Shown here piece by piece: positions 1 to 8,184 of a stretch of DNA of 64,000 nucleotides. A model generated the notes under the pieces. That model did no database searches, was not told where the DNA came from, and saw nothing but the letters and a program-made list of their open reading frames with translations. Both the position numbers and the translations under genes were made by a program. Within the stretch, counting starts at the first letter, position 1. The number at the start of each line of letters is the position of its first letter. This stretch comes from an uncultured Sphingobacteriales bacterium (GTDB taxonomy: Bacteria > Bacteroidota > Bacteroidia > Chitinophagales > Chitinophagaceae). The stretch lies in the NCBI GenBank assembly GCA_937991535.1, contig CALKHN010000051.1:62001-126000 (forward strand), in the 5' to 3' direction.

Positions 1-3
1 CGT

Positions 4-774
4 TTATAATCTCGCAATCGTTAGTCCTCCGTCTACCATAATTACTTGTCCGGTTGAATACATGAAATCGCCTTTTGCAAGTACCGCCACTACCTTGCCC
101 ACATCCTCCGGTTCGCCCCAGCGTTGCTGTACGCATAAGCCTTCATTAATCATTTTGTCGTATTTTTCTTTCACACCTGCCGTCATATCGGTGCGGATGA
201 TGCCGGGTCTCACTTCAAAAACAGGGATATTGAATGCGCCCAGTCTTACTGCAAACAACTGTGTTGCCATGCTAAGTCCTGCTTTTGAAAGACAGTACTC
301 CCCCCGGTTTACAGAGGCCACTGTGGCCGACATGGAAGATATGTTGATGATGCATCCATTGAAAGTGTTGTCTTTTTCTTTTTGCTCAATCATCCAGTTG
401 GCGGCTTTTTGCATGAGGAAATAGCTGCCTTTTAAATTGGTGTTCATCACCTCATCATAACTTTCTTCAGTTGCGTTCAGGATATCATTGCGCTGCTTTG
501 GCGCCATGCCGGCATTGTTTACCAGTACATCAAGTTTTTTGTAGTAATGGTTTACTTCACTGATCATATTTTCCCTGTCTGCAGACAAAGCAATGCTTCC
601 GCGACAATAAATCACATCATTGCCATAGCTTTTTAATTTTTTCATTGTGTCTTCCACATCTTCCGCCGGACGCATCCCGTTAATAGCAAGATCAAAACCA
701 TTAGCTGCCAGTTGTGTGGCGATACCCAGTCCGATGCCCCTGCTGCCGCCTGTTACCAATGCTACCTTTTTCAT
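4..774 (-). CDS. SDR-family NAD(P)H oxidoreductase (3-ketoacyl-ACP-reductase-like)
   Basis: A 256-residue classical short-chain dehydrogenase/reductase, expected to be a cytosolic NAD(P)(H)-dependent oxidoreductase acting on a keto or hydroxyl group. The N-terminal cofactor motif VTGGSRGIGLGIA starts at about residue 8. The structural NNAG motif lies near residue 86, and the catalytic Y-x-x-x-K appears as YCLSK near residue 160 with the SDR serine in NISSMS upstream. The C-terminal MVDGG strand is typical. Length is normal for the family. It starts 13 bp after the Gfo/Idh/MocA gene and is probably co-transcribed with it, so a sugar or sugar-acid substrate is more likely than fatty acids, despite the usual database name. 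This is inference from context. A KduD-like role after the GH88 enzyme is possible but not demonstrable from sequence. Confidence 0.9.
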   Translation of the reverse strand: MKKVALVTGGSRGIGLGIATQLAANGFDLAINGMRPAEDVEDTMKKLKSYGNDVIYCRGSIALSADRENMISEVNHYYKKLDVLVNNAGMAPKQRNDILNATEESYDEVMNTNLKGSYFLMQKAANWMIEQKEKDNTFNGCIINISSMSATVASVNRGEYCLSKAGLSMATQLFAVRLGAFNIPVFEVRPGIIRTDMTAGVKEKYDKMINEGLCVQQRWGEPEDVGKVVAVLAKGDFMYSTGQVIMVDGGLTIARL

Positions 775-787
775 TGTTGTGGATAAT

Positions 788-1933
788 TTAAAGTTCCGGA
801 ATATTTATCCAGCATCTTTTGCTCCAGCTTTCCAATCCTTTTTCTGCAAGTTGCACGCCCTTCACGCCTTCCCTTAAATCCCAGGGAAAAGGCTCATCTT
901 TTACTACATGCTTTAAAAACAGTTCCCACTGCGCCTTAAAAGCATTATCATAAACTTCCTGCTCAGGTACTTTCGACCAACCGTTAAAAAAATCAATTGG
1001 TTGAGCAATGTCAGGATTCCATACGGGTTTAGGCGTATTGCCATAATGCTGAATATAACATTCGCGCAAACCTGCCACAGCGGAACCCCTGGTGCCATCT
1101 ACCTGCAGCGTCAGCAGGTCATCACGCCTAACCCTAACCGCCCACGAAGAATTGAATTGTGCAACAATGCCGTTCTCAAGTTCAAATGTAGCATAGGCGG
1201 CATCGTCTGCCGTGCATTTGTAGGCTTTGCCCTGCTCATCAATTCTTTCGGGAATATGCGTGGCGCCGAGGCAGGACACCGCTTTCACTTTTCCGAATAC
1301 ATTGTCGAGCACATACCGCCAGTGACAAAGCATATCAACAATAATACCGCCGTCGTCTTCTTTCCTGTAATTCCACGAAGGTCTTTGTGCGGGAATGGAG
1401 TCACCTTCAAATACCCAGTAACCAAATTCACCACGTACCGAAAGTATTTTGCCGAAAAAGTCCTGCTGGATCAGGCGCTTCAATTTTACGATGCCGGGCA
1501 GCCACAGTTTATCCTGCACTACACCGTTTTTTACACCTGCTTTTTTACACAACTCATATAATTCCATCGCTTCTTTCGTGTTCACTGCTATGGGTTTTTC
1601 GCAGTAGATATGTTTTCCCGCTTTAACGGCTTTGCGCACCGCGATGGCACGGCGGCCCGTAGTTTGCGCATCAAAGTAAATGATATTGTTTGTATCCTCA
1701 AGAACCTCGTCTAAATTGGTGCTCATTTTATTGATGCCGGTTAGGGCACAAAGCTTTTGTAATTTATTTTCATCACGGCCAACCAGTACCGGGTCGGGCA
1801 TAATGGTTTCACCCGGGCCAATTTTTACGCCACCCTGTTTTATGATTTCGGCAATAGAACGTAGCAAATGCTGGTTGGTACCCATGCGTCCGGTAACGCC
1901 GTTCATGATGATGCCTGTTTTATGCGCTTTCAT
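788..1933 (-). CDS. Gfo/Idh/MocA family oxidoreductase
   Basis: A 381-residue NAD(P)-dependent sugar or cyclitol dehydrogenase. The N-terminal Rossmann segment (GIIMNGVTGRMG, about residues 7-18) is a slightly atypical form of the GxGxxG loop. The family signature EKP occurs as YCEKPIAVN near residue 114, and the C-terminal beta-sheet domain follows. No signal peptide or Tat motif is seen, so a cytosolic location is expected. It lies 13 bp upstream of the SDR gene and 210 bp downstream of the isomerase gene, with a short-repeat spacer between. Family membership is firm; the substrate is unknown. Context with GH88 and an isomerase suggests oxidation of a monosaccharide released from a glycan. 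Confidence 0.9.
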   Translation of the reverse strand: MKAHKTGIIMNGVTGRMGTNQHLLRSIAEIIKQGGVKIGPGETIMPDPVLVGRDENKLQKLCALTGINKMSTNLDEVLEDTNNIIYFDAQTTGRRAIAVRKAVKAGKHIYCEKPIAVNTKEAMELYELCKKAGVKNGVVQDKLWLPGIVKLKRLIQQDFFGKILSVRGEFGYWVFEGDSIPAQRPSWNYRKEDDGGIIVDMLCHWRYVLDNVFGKVKAVSCLGATHIPERIDEQGKAYKCTADDAAYATFELENGIVAQFNSSWAVRVRRDDLLTLQVDGTRGSAVAGLRECYIQHYGNTPKPVWNPDIAQPIDFFNGWSKVPEQEVYDNAFKAQWELFLKHVVKDEPFPWDLREGVKGVQLAEKGLESWSKRCWINIPEL

Positions 1934-1956
1934 ATTGTAATTTGTTATCGTTTTGT

Positions 1957-2121
1957 TCAGCTATCAGATCAGCTATCAGCAGTCAGCTATGAGAATAAAT
2001 ACTATTAATGATGGTATTAATACTCCTTTTCTTTCACTTTTCACTTTTCACCTTTCACCTTTCACCTTTCACCTTTCTCACCTCTCTCTTTCACCTCTCT
2101 CCTCTCACCTCTCACGTCTCA
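1957..2121. repeat. Two degenerate short tandem repeat tracts
   Basis: The spacer between the isomerase and the Gfo/Idh/MocA gene holds two unrelated repeat tracts. The first, 1957-1992, is built on the word GCTATCAG. The second, 2031-2121, is a pyrimidine-rich run of the 7-mer TTTCACC drifting to CTCTCACC. The same words recur in other spacers of this window, for example 10391-10440 and 40160-40333 for the first family. No coding potential is seen. Confidence 0.85.
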
Positions 2122-2143
2122 CAATTGACAATTCACTATCACT

Positions 2144-2977
2144 TCACGAATGTTCCCTGTACGCTTTAACGATCTTCTTTAAAAATTCCGCCTGGTCTTC
2201 TTTCCAGAAAGTATTGGAAAAAATTTCTACTTCATTGAATCCCTTAAATCCCGCGGCTTCCACCCATGACCTGATTTCTTTAACAGGAATGCAGCCTTCA
2301 CCCATGAGGCCCCTGTCGAACAAAATATCTGTTGTTGGCGTTTTCCAGTCGCAGATATGAAAGGCCAGCAGGTGTTCATGCTGTCCGCAGCGTTTTATTT
2401 CCTGCTCAAGTTGCAGATCCCACCACAGGTGATATACATCAACTGCCACGCCCACCCATGGGGAATGCAACGCTTCCGCCATATCGTTTGCCTGTGCCAA
2501 TGTGTTAATGGCCGAACGGGTGTCGGCATACATGGGGTGAAGCGGTTCAATGGCCAATTTTATACCGGCAGCCGCTGCATCCGAAACTACAGCAGCAATA
2601 CCATCGTGAATCTGTTTCCTTGATTCTTCTAAAGGTTGAGACGGATCGGCTCCGCAAACCAGCACGATCATGGGTGTTCCCAGTTCGGCGGCTTCTGCTA
2701 TGGCTTTCCTGTTATCGTCTATCGCCAGTTTTCTTTTGCCTGCATCTTTATCGGCAAAAAATCCTCCCCTGCAAAGTGATACGATCGTTAAATCATGTTC
2801 CCGAAGCATATCGCCTGTTTGCCTGATATTTCTCCCATCCAGTGCATCGCGCCAAACGGTAATGCCTTTAATACCTGCTGCAGCATAATTTTTCGCAGCT
2901 TCTTCTATATTCCATGGTTTGGTAGTGATGGTGTGTATGCACAACCTGGATAGACCGGTATGTTCTTTTATAGTCAT
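2144..2977 (-). CDS. Sugar phosphate isomerase/epimerase-like TIM-barrel protein
   Basis: A 277-residue protein of the AP-endonuclease-2-like TIM-barrel family, which includes xylose isomerase-like, IolE and hydroxypyruvate isomerase enzymes. Visible family features are the opening strand LCIHTITTKPWNIEEA, the barrel glutamate in LAIEPLHPMY (about residue 143), VAVDVYHLWWD (about 178), LAFHICDW (about 205) and the terminal FNEVEIF strand. These supply the usual Glu/Asp/His metal ligands. Its start codon overlaps the stop of the GH88 gene by 4 bp, giving probable translational coupling. It probably interconverts the keto/aldose form of the sugar released by that hydrolase, which is inference. 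Substrate is unknown. Confidence 0.85.
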   Translation of the reverse strand: MTIKEHTGLSRLCIHTITTKPWNIEEAAKNYAAAGIKGITVWRDALDGRNIRQTGDMLREHDLTIVSLCRGGFFADKDAGKRKLAIDDNRKAIAEAAELGTPMIVLVCGADPSQPLEESRKQIHDGIAAVVSDAAAAGIKLAIEPLHPMYADTRSAINTLAQANDMAEALHSPWVGVAVDVYHLWWDLQLEQEIKRCGQHEHLLAFHICDWKTPTTDILFDRGLMGEGCIPVKEIRSWVEAAGFKGFNEVEIFSNTFWKEDQAEFLKKIVKAYREHS

Positions 2978-4353
2978 TGGATATTAAAAAAAGTATAGTA
3001 CGGTTCATTATTGAGCACCCTTTGTAGATAAAGGGTGGCTTCACGGGCATGATAATCACCCCACATGCTCGATTCTCCGTATGGAATTTTACTGCCTTCC
3101 GGTATATGATCCCACCCGTTGGGACGGTGATAAACGGAATGGAGGATCAGTCCCTGGTGATCCGGAGCCGTGCTCAGGTAAGGTTCATCAATCAGGGTAT
3201 CCAGCACCGTGAGTCCTGCCTGCCAGTACCGGTTACCGTTTGCTTCATCTCCTTTGCCCTGCAGATATTTGCCCAGCCTTAGCAATCCCTGCGCTGCAAT
3301 GGCTGCGGCCGAACTATCCACGGGTTCAAAATGATTGAAGGGATCAGCGGGTTTGTTTAAATAATCCCCGAGTTTATTCAAGCCAGGAGCCCCGGTATCC
3401 CAATATGGAATTCCATCGGAAGGTGTATGTTCAATATAAAAATCGCAGGTGGCTTTTGCACCTTTAAGGAGGAGCGAAATAATATCTTCTTTTTTAGTAT
3501 ATGGTGTAAGATCATTTTCACTTATTGTATCGAACCATTCGAGTTGTTCCGTAAAACCGCACATGGCCCAGGCCAGGCCCCTTGTCCACGTACTGAAGCC
3601 CGTATAACCCTGCTGTGAATTGGCACAGCGGAAATTGCCGTCTTTTACATTAAAGACGCTTTCATGTGCCGTTCGTCCCCAAACGTCATATATATCACGC
3701 CCTTCGTCATAGAATATGGAATATTTGGCGGTGGCTGTCAGATGCTGAATAGCGCGATCCAGCAGGCTGATCTTTTGATCGCCTTCGGCCTGCAAAAAAT
3801 GACCGAGACAATGACTCATTATCAGTGCCCGAACAGAACGAATGGTATCTACAAAAAGAGAATGCGGGCCGTTGAACGAATAAATGTAGCCTCCCTCTTT
3901 TATGGTTGTCCACCGGCTTGCCTGCACGGCGCCGGAAATTTTTAATGCCAATGTGTAGAAATCCTTTTCCCATTCGCTATAAGGAATTTTGCCTTCGTGC
4001 ATCAGGCGGAGGAGATTGCCATATGTGCTTACATTATTAAATCCATGATCGTGTACACCCGTATGACTGATATGGGGCGCCATTGCAGCAACTGTTTTCT
4101 TACGGGCAAGTTCCAGCAGGGTTTTTTCTCCTGCAGCGTCATATTGTAAAATTGCGGAGCCATATTGAAATCCCTGTGTCCATTCTGTCCACCCCCTTGT
4201 GGTATAGCTACCGTTCACAGTAAAAACCGGGGAGCCATTAGACGGGTCATAATTTTTTTCAATGAGAGTAATTTTCTTTTCCGAAATATCCCAGAATTTT
4301 TTCAGTTTGTTGTTAAAGTGCGAAGGCTGTAAGTTATTTTTTATGTTTATCAT
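2974..4353 (-). CDS. GH88-like unsaturated glucuronyl hydrolase
   Basis: Glycoside hydrolase resembling family 88 (unsaturated glucuronyl hydrolase), which removes 4,5-unsaturated uronic acid from oligosaccharides made by polysaccharide lyases. The (alpha/alpha)6-barrel signatures are visible: HDHGFNNVSTYGNLLRL early, TWTRGLAWAMCGF in the middle and SSAAAIAAQGLLRLG late. The frame stays open up to 4464, but the natural start is taken as the ATG at 4353 (MINIKNNLQ), giving 459 residues. The upstream extension has no family similarity that I recognise. No clear signal peptide is present, so it probably acts in the cytoplasm on imported oligosaccharides. It is the first gene of a leftward set with the isomerase, Gfo/Idh/MocA and SDR genes. 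Confidence 0.85.
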   Translation of the reverse strand: MINIKNNLQPSHFNNKLKKFWDISEKKITLIEKNYDPSNGSPVFTVNGSYTTRGWTEWTQGFQYGSAILQYDAAGEKTLLELARKKTVAAMAPHISHTGVHDHGFNNVSTYGNLLRLMHEGKIPYSEWEKDFYTLALKISGAVQASRWTTIKEGGYIYSFNGPHSLFVDTIRSVRALIMSHCLGHFLQAEGDQKISLLDRAIQHLTATAKYSIFYDEGRDIYDVWGRTAHESVFNVKDGNFRCANSQQGYTGFSTWTRGLAWAMCGFTEQLEWFDTISENDLTPYTKKEDIISLLLKGAKATCDFYIEHTPSDGIPYWDTGAPGLNKLGDYLNKPADPFNHFEPVDSSAAAIAAQGLLRLGKYLQGKGDEANGNRYWQAGLTVLDTLIDEPYLSTAPDHQGLILHSVYHRPNGWDHIPEGSKIPYGESSMWGDYHAREATLYLQRVLNNEPYYTFFNIQ

Positions 4354-4516
4354 TAATGCCTGCTTAAAAAAATGATTTAATCCTTGTCTTATTGGTGGAA
4401 GCTTTTCACCTGCATTAGTATTTTGGATGCAAAAGATATAATTTTTATGCCGTATAGAACACAACTAATTTATTTTTTAGAGCGATAGCGCAGGTTGCGA
4501 AGTGAACGATAGCATA

Positions 4517-5401
4517 TTATTGGTGCTCTGCCACAGCAGAGGTTGTTGTTTTTTTGGAATAGAACACAGCAGTTATCCCTGATAACGATAAGATTGCAGA
4601 GATAAAGTAAAAGCAAAGGCTTACCGAAACCGCTATATCATTGTTTAACTGAAGTATAGAAGCTGCCCAAACGATGGCAATTTCCCGTGCGCCCAGCCCG
4701 CCAATGCTCAACGGGAAAAGCGTTGCGAGCGAGGACAAAAGAAATATGATAAAATAGGAAAAATAAAATTCGTGAACGCCCAGGGCTTTTAAAATAAATG
4801 CAACCGAAACAAGCTGGCAGCTTTGTACCAGCAGGGCTAAAATATGTGTTTTAAAAAACCGGGCAACATGTGTTTTAAAAAACCAACGCACAACAAGGTA
4901 ATATACAATGCTGCCTGCGGCGAAACCACCGGCTATCAGCCAGGTAAAATCATTGAACAGCGGAACAAACAGAGAAAGCAATACGATGAGAAAGCATAGG
5001 GCCCACAATCCGCTCAGGCGGTCAAAAAAAACAGCGCTGAAAAGCGGTTTCGACGGCATGTTGTACCGTTTGCGAAGCGTTAGTATTTTATACCCGTCGC
5101 CACCAATGCCCCCGGGTAAAAAAATATTATAAAACATACCCTGTATATACAATATAATATTGTGCTTAACAGATATGGGAAGTTCGATGTTTTTAAAAAA
5201 ATTCAGCAGCCGAAAGGAAGAAATGAACTGTGAAAGCGCAAAGAAAAGCAATGCAGGTACAAAAAGCCATACTATCGCATTGTTCCAGATGCGGGATAAT
5301 GCCTGTAAGTCAATTTTGGTATACACCACCCATAAGGTGATACCGGTAACGGCTATTTTTAAAAAGAGCTTACCGGTATTCCACATCTTTTTTCTGTCCA
5401 T
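4517..5401 (-). CDS. YbhN/UPF0104-like (lysylphosphatidylglycerol synthase TM-type) membrane protein
   Basis: An integral membrane protein of about 294 residues with several hydrophobic helices, resembling the lysylphosphatidylglycerol synthase TM region / flippase-like family (YbhN, UPF0104). Family hallmarks are the loop FLPGGIGGDGYKI and the later LFPLSIGGLGAREIA. Such proteins often lie next to polyprenyl-glycosyltransferases and may help move lipid-linked intermediates, though their biochemical role is not settled. The chosen start (ATG at 5401, MDRKKMWNTG) overlaps the last 32 bases of the upstream GT2 gene; a second ATG at 5386 is possible. The open frame extends upstream to 5446 but that would be deeper inside the GT2 gene. 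Confidence 0.82.
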   Translation of the reverse strand: MDRKKMWNTGKLFLKIAVTGITLWVVYTKIDLQALSRIWNNAIVWLFVPALLFFALSQFISSFRLLNFFKNIELPISVKHNIILYIQGMFYNIFLPGGIGGDGYKILTLRKRYNMPSKPLFSAVFFDRLSGLWALCFLIVLLSLFVPLFNDFTWLIAGGFAAGSIVYYLVVRWFFKTHVARFFKTHILALLVQSCQLVSVAFILKALGVHEFYFSYFIIFLLSSLATLFPLSIGGLGAREIAIVWAASILQLNNDIAVSVSLCFYFISAILSLSGITAVFYSKKTTTSAVAEHQ

Positions 5402-6329
5402 GTACAATGCGCCTGATCTGGTATGTTTTTTTATTTCCCGATTCAAAATATATACGGATACTGATTTCGGCCAGGAAGCCGATGGTTATTAACTGTATAC
5501 CGCCCAGCAAAAGTATCAAGCCCAGGATCAATAGCGGCTTGCCCCATATATCGTGCCCGGATAGTTTTAAAACAAGCAAATAAATATTCGTTATTATCCC
5601 GATAAAAAGCATAACAAAGCCAATACCGCCAAAAAGGTGCATGGGCTTTTGAATATATTTCCTGAAAAACACCATCGTAATTAAATCGGACATCACTTTA
5701 AAGGTGCGTCCCAGCCCGTATTTCGATTTTCCGAACTGGCGATGATGATGCTTTACATCTACCTGCACGATACTGGCGCCCTGCAGCTTGGCCAGCACGG
5801 GTATAAAGCGGTGCATTTCGCCATATAGACCCAGGTCGTCGGCTATTTCTTTTTTGAATACTTTTAAGGTGCAGCCGTAATCTTTAATGTGCACACCGGT
5901 GAGCCTTCTGATCAGGTAATTAGCCATACGGCTGGGTAGCTTACGCAATAAAAATCCATCCTGCCGGTTCTTACGGTTACCTGCCACCACATCCCAGTCT
6001 TCAGCCTTCAGCTTATGGAGCATGTGCGGGATATCGCTGCTGTCGTTTTGCATGTCGCCGTCTAATAATGCCACATACTGCCCGGTGGCATGCTCTATTC
6101 CCGCGGTCATGGCGGTGCTTTGCCCGTAATTTTTCCGTAGTTCAATCAGGGTGATCTTTTCATCGGCCACGAGCCTGATCGCTTTTTGTGTGCCATCCGT
6201 AGAGCCGTCATCCACAAAGATCACTTCATAATCAATGCCCGCTAAATCAACCCGGAGCTTTTCTACCAGGCGGCTTACATTTTCTACTTCATTTAAAACT
6301 GTTATTACGATGGAAAGTTCAGGTGTCAT
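5370..6329 (-). CDS. Family 2 glycosyltransferase, polyprenyl-phosphate type (DPM1/ArnC-like)
   Basis: A 319-residue inner-membrane GT2 enzyme expected to transfer a sugar from a nucleotide donor to undecaprenyl phosphate. The GT-A fold is seen from the start (LSIVITVLNEVENV), with the nucleotide-binding FVDDGSTDGT near residue 40 and the metal-binding DxD as LLDGDMQND near residue 90. KHHHRQFGKSKYGLGRT near residue 195 is the R/S-rich motif of this subfamily. Two C-terminal TM helices (about 230-290) anchor it. It is 9 bp downstream of the GT39 gene and overlaps the YbhN-like gene, forming a three-gene operon analogous to arnC/arnT modules. The sugar is unknown. Confidence 0.9.
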   Translation of the reverse strand: MTPELSIVITVLNEVENVSRLVEKLRVDLAGIDYEVIFVDDGSTDGTQKAIRLVADEKITLIELRKNYGQSTAMTAGIEHATGQYVALLDGDMQNDSSDIPHMLHKLKAEDWDVVAGNRKNRQDGFLLRKLPSRMANYLIRRLTGVHIKDYGCTLKVFKKEIADDLGLYGEMHRFIPVLAKLQGASIVQVDVKHHHRQFGKSKYGLGRTFKVMSDLITMVFFRKYIQKPMHLFGGIGFVMLFIGIITNIYLLVLKLSGHDIWGKPLLILGLILLLGGIQLITIGFLAEISIRIYFESGNKKTYQIRRIVHGQKKDVEYR

Positions 6330-6338
6330 AACTGTATT

Positions 6339-8012
6339 TTAATGTGAAATCTTCAACAGGTACAGGGTATCCAACTGACTTTGCCTGGTAGCCGGATTTA
6401 AGAACGATGCTTTCAAACGGCTGATACGAAAATGACTGCTCCCGTATATTTCCGTAACGGGAATGGCAGACTGTTTTAAAGAGTCCATACCCCCGGCATC
6501 TGTAAGCAGCCAGTATGCTTTGTTCTGCCTGTGTTGAATGTCATCCAGAAAAAGGGTAGGGGAAAGGTGCCTGGTTTTGAAATCAAATGCGAAGTTATAG
6601 GTATTATAAAAGTAAGTATTCGTAAGATCAACCTGTTTTTCTTTTGCGATAGTTGCCAGGTTCAGCCCTCCTTCATAACGCAGTAGCTGCGGGTAGAAGA
6701 AAGAATAGAGGGTGAAATTTACCAGTGCGATTCCGGTAACGCTGACCGTGGCGATTTTCAGGAGCGGTTTTTTGTTGCTGAATGCCCACCAGCCTGTATA
6801 AATAATAGCTGCAAGTGCGGGCGTTCCGATAAGGATAACAGGACTGGAAAAGCTCCATATGCATAAAATAACCACCAGTACAATCATAAGCAGCGCCATA
6901 ACGGTCTGAAGCCGCGTAGTAATACGTAAAGGCCGCTGGCGCGCCTGCGCATCCAGCTTCACCAGTTTGGCTGCGGTTAATATGGACAGGAAAGGGAAAA
7001 GAATATTCAGGTAATGCGGAAGCTGAAACTGTGAACCCGAGATCACTATAAAGACGAATACTACGGTTCCAATTGTAAAAGCTTCGGTATGGTGATGGAA
7101 TGCCAGCCGGGTTCTCCACAGCTCTTTTAACCGGCTCCCCGCGGCATAATATGCCAGGAGTGCCCAGGGCAGAAACGCCCATAGCAGCGTATGGAAATAA
7201 AAAAAATAATCTTTTTTACCGCCGCCCCAGTTCTTTCCATCCAGGCGTTCAATGTTTTGTCCCCATAAAATAAATTTTACGCCCGAAATATTGGTCATTC
7301 CCCTGATCTCTTTTTCGGGATGAAGATCAAACTGGAGATAATAGCAGTATAATACCGGGAGCATAAAAACAATGGTACACAATGCAACGATTAACCATTT
7401 GATATGGAAAACCTGTGAAAAATCGCGTTTATACAGCAAGTAAAAGAACAGTGCAGCACAGGGAATAACAATACTTGCCATGCCTTTGGTAGAGAAGCCT
7501 AACGCCATAAACAAGGCTGCCGCTACGGTGTTGTACCATTTTTTTGCGATGGTGGCTTCAAGCAATTGCCAGGAGGCTAAAATAATGCAGGCGGTAAGAA
7601 TGGCATCCATGCGTACATCCATGCAGGCCAGTATGAAAGCCTGGGAAGATACCAGTATTAAAGCGGCCAGTTTGCCTGTTTCTGAATTGTATAACCGTTT
7701 GCCCGTTTTATAGGTTGCCCATGCTCCGGCGATACTAAAAAGCAATGAAGGCAGTTTATAGGCAAAGGGAGTAACTCCAAATATGTGGTAGCTTGCTGCA
7801 GCCAGCCAGAATAATAAATGAGGCTTATCTAAATAATCTTTTCCACGATCAATTAAATCTACATAATTGTGATTTTGATACATGTGAAGGGCGATGTTGG
7901 CATGGTGTGATGCGTCGCCATTCATCAGGGGTAGAAATAATCCCAGCAGGTAACATATGCTAATAATAAAAAGTAAAAAGATGTATTGCCTTTTACCCGG
8001 GAGAGAAAGCAT
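6339..8012 (-). CDS. GT39/ArnT-like integral membrane glycosyltransferase
   Basis: A 557-residue polytopic membrane protein of the dolichyl/undecaprenyl-phosphate-mannose transferase superfamily (GT39/GT83, PMT/ArnT type). After the first TM helix comes a periplasmic loop with the acidic segment LPLMNGDASHHANIA and then DYLDKPHLLFW, matching the conserved D-x-P-x-x-Y/H loop of ArnT enzymes. About a dozen hydrophobic helices follow, then a soluble C-terminal region. It would use the polyprenyl-phosphate sugar made by the adjacent GT2 enzyme to modify a periplasm-facing acceptor such as lipid A, a glycan or a protein. The acceptor cannot be read from sequence. It is the first gene of the leftward operon 8012-4517. 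Confidence 0.88.
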   Translation of the reverse strand: MLSLPGKRQYIFLLFIISICYLLGLFLPLMNGDASHHANIALHMYQNHNYVDLIDRGKDYLDKPHLLFWLAAASYHIFGVTPFAYKLPSLLFSIAGAWATYKTGKRLYNSETGKLAALILVSSQAFILACMDVRMDAILTACIILASWQLLEATIAKKWYNTVAAALFMALGFSTKGMASIVIPCAALFFYLLYKRDFSQVFHIKWLIVALCTIVFMLPVLYCYYLQFDLHPEKEIRGMTNISGVKFILWGQNIERLDGKNWGGGKKDYFFYFHTLLWAFLPWALLAYYAAGSRLKELWRTRLAFHHHTEAFTIGTVVFVFIVISGSQFQLPHYLNILFPFLSILTAAKLVKLDAQARQRPLRITTRLQTVMALLMIVLVVILCIWSFSSPVILIGTPALAAIIYTGWWAFSNKKPLLKIATVSVTGIALVNFTLYSFFYPQLLRYEGGLNLATIAKEKQVDLTNTYFYNTYNFAFDFKTRHLSPTLFLDDIQHRQNKAYWLLTDAGGMDSLKQSAIPVTEIYGSSHFRISRLKASFLNPATRQSQLDTLYLLKISH

Positions 8013-8184
8013 AACAGTAATGTATAAGGGTTATTGCCGATTTTTACGGATGCGCTGAACAAGCGCTTTTTGACTGGCAAAATTACCTTATTTTTTGGAT
8101 AGCAATACAAATGCAAAACGTAATCCGACCGTTTATCACAACCTATACCGTGAGTAGTTTGAATATATGAGCCGGGGGAAACGT

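Noticed and set aside
5401..5446. Longer N-terminus for the YbhN-like protein
   Set aside because: It would extend further into the GT2 gene and adds a hydrophilic segment not expected before the first TM helix; the ATG at 5401 is more natural.
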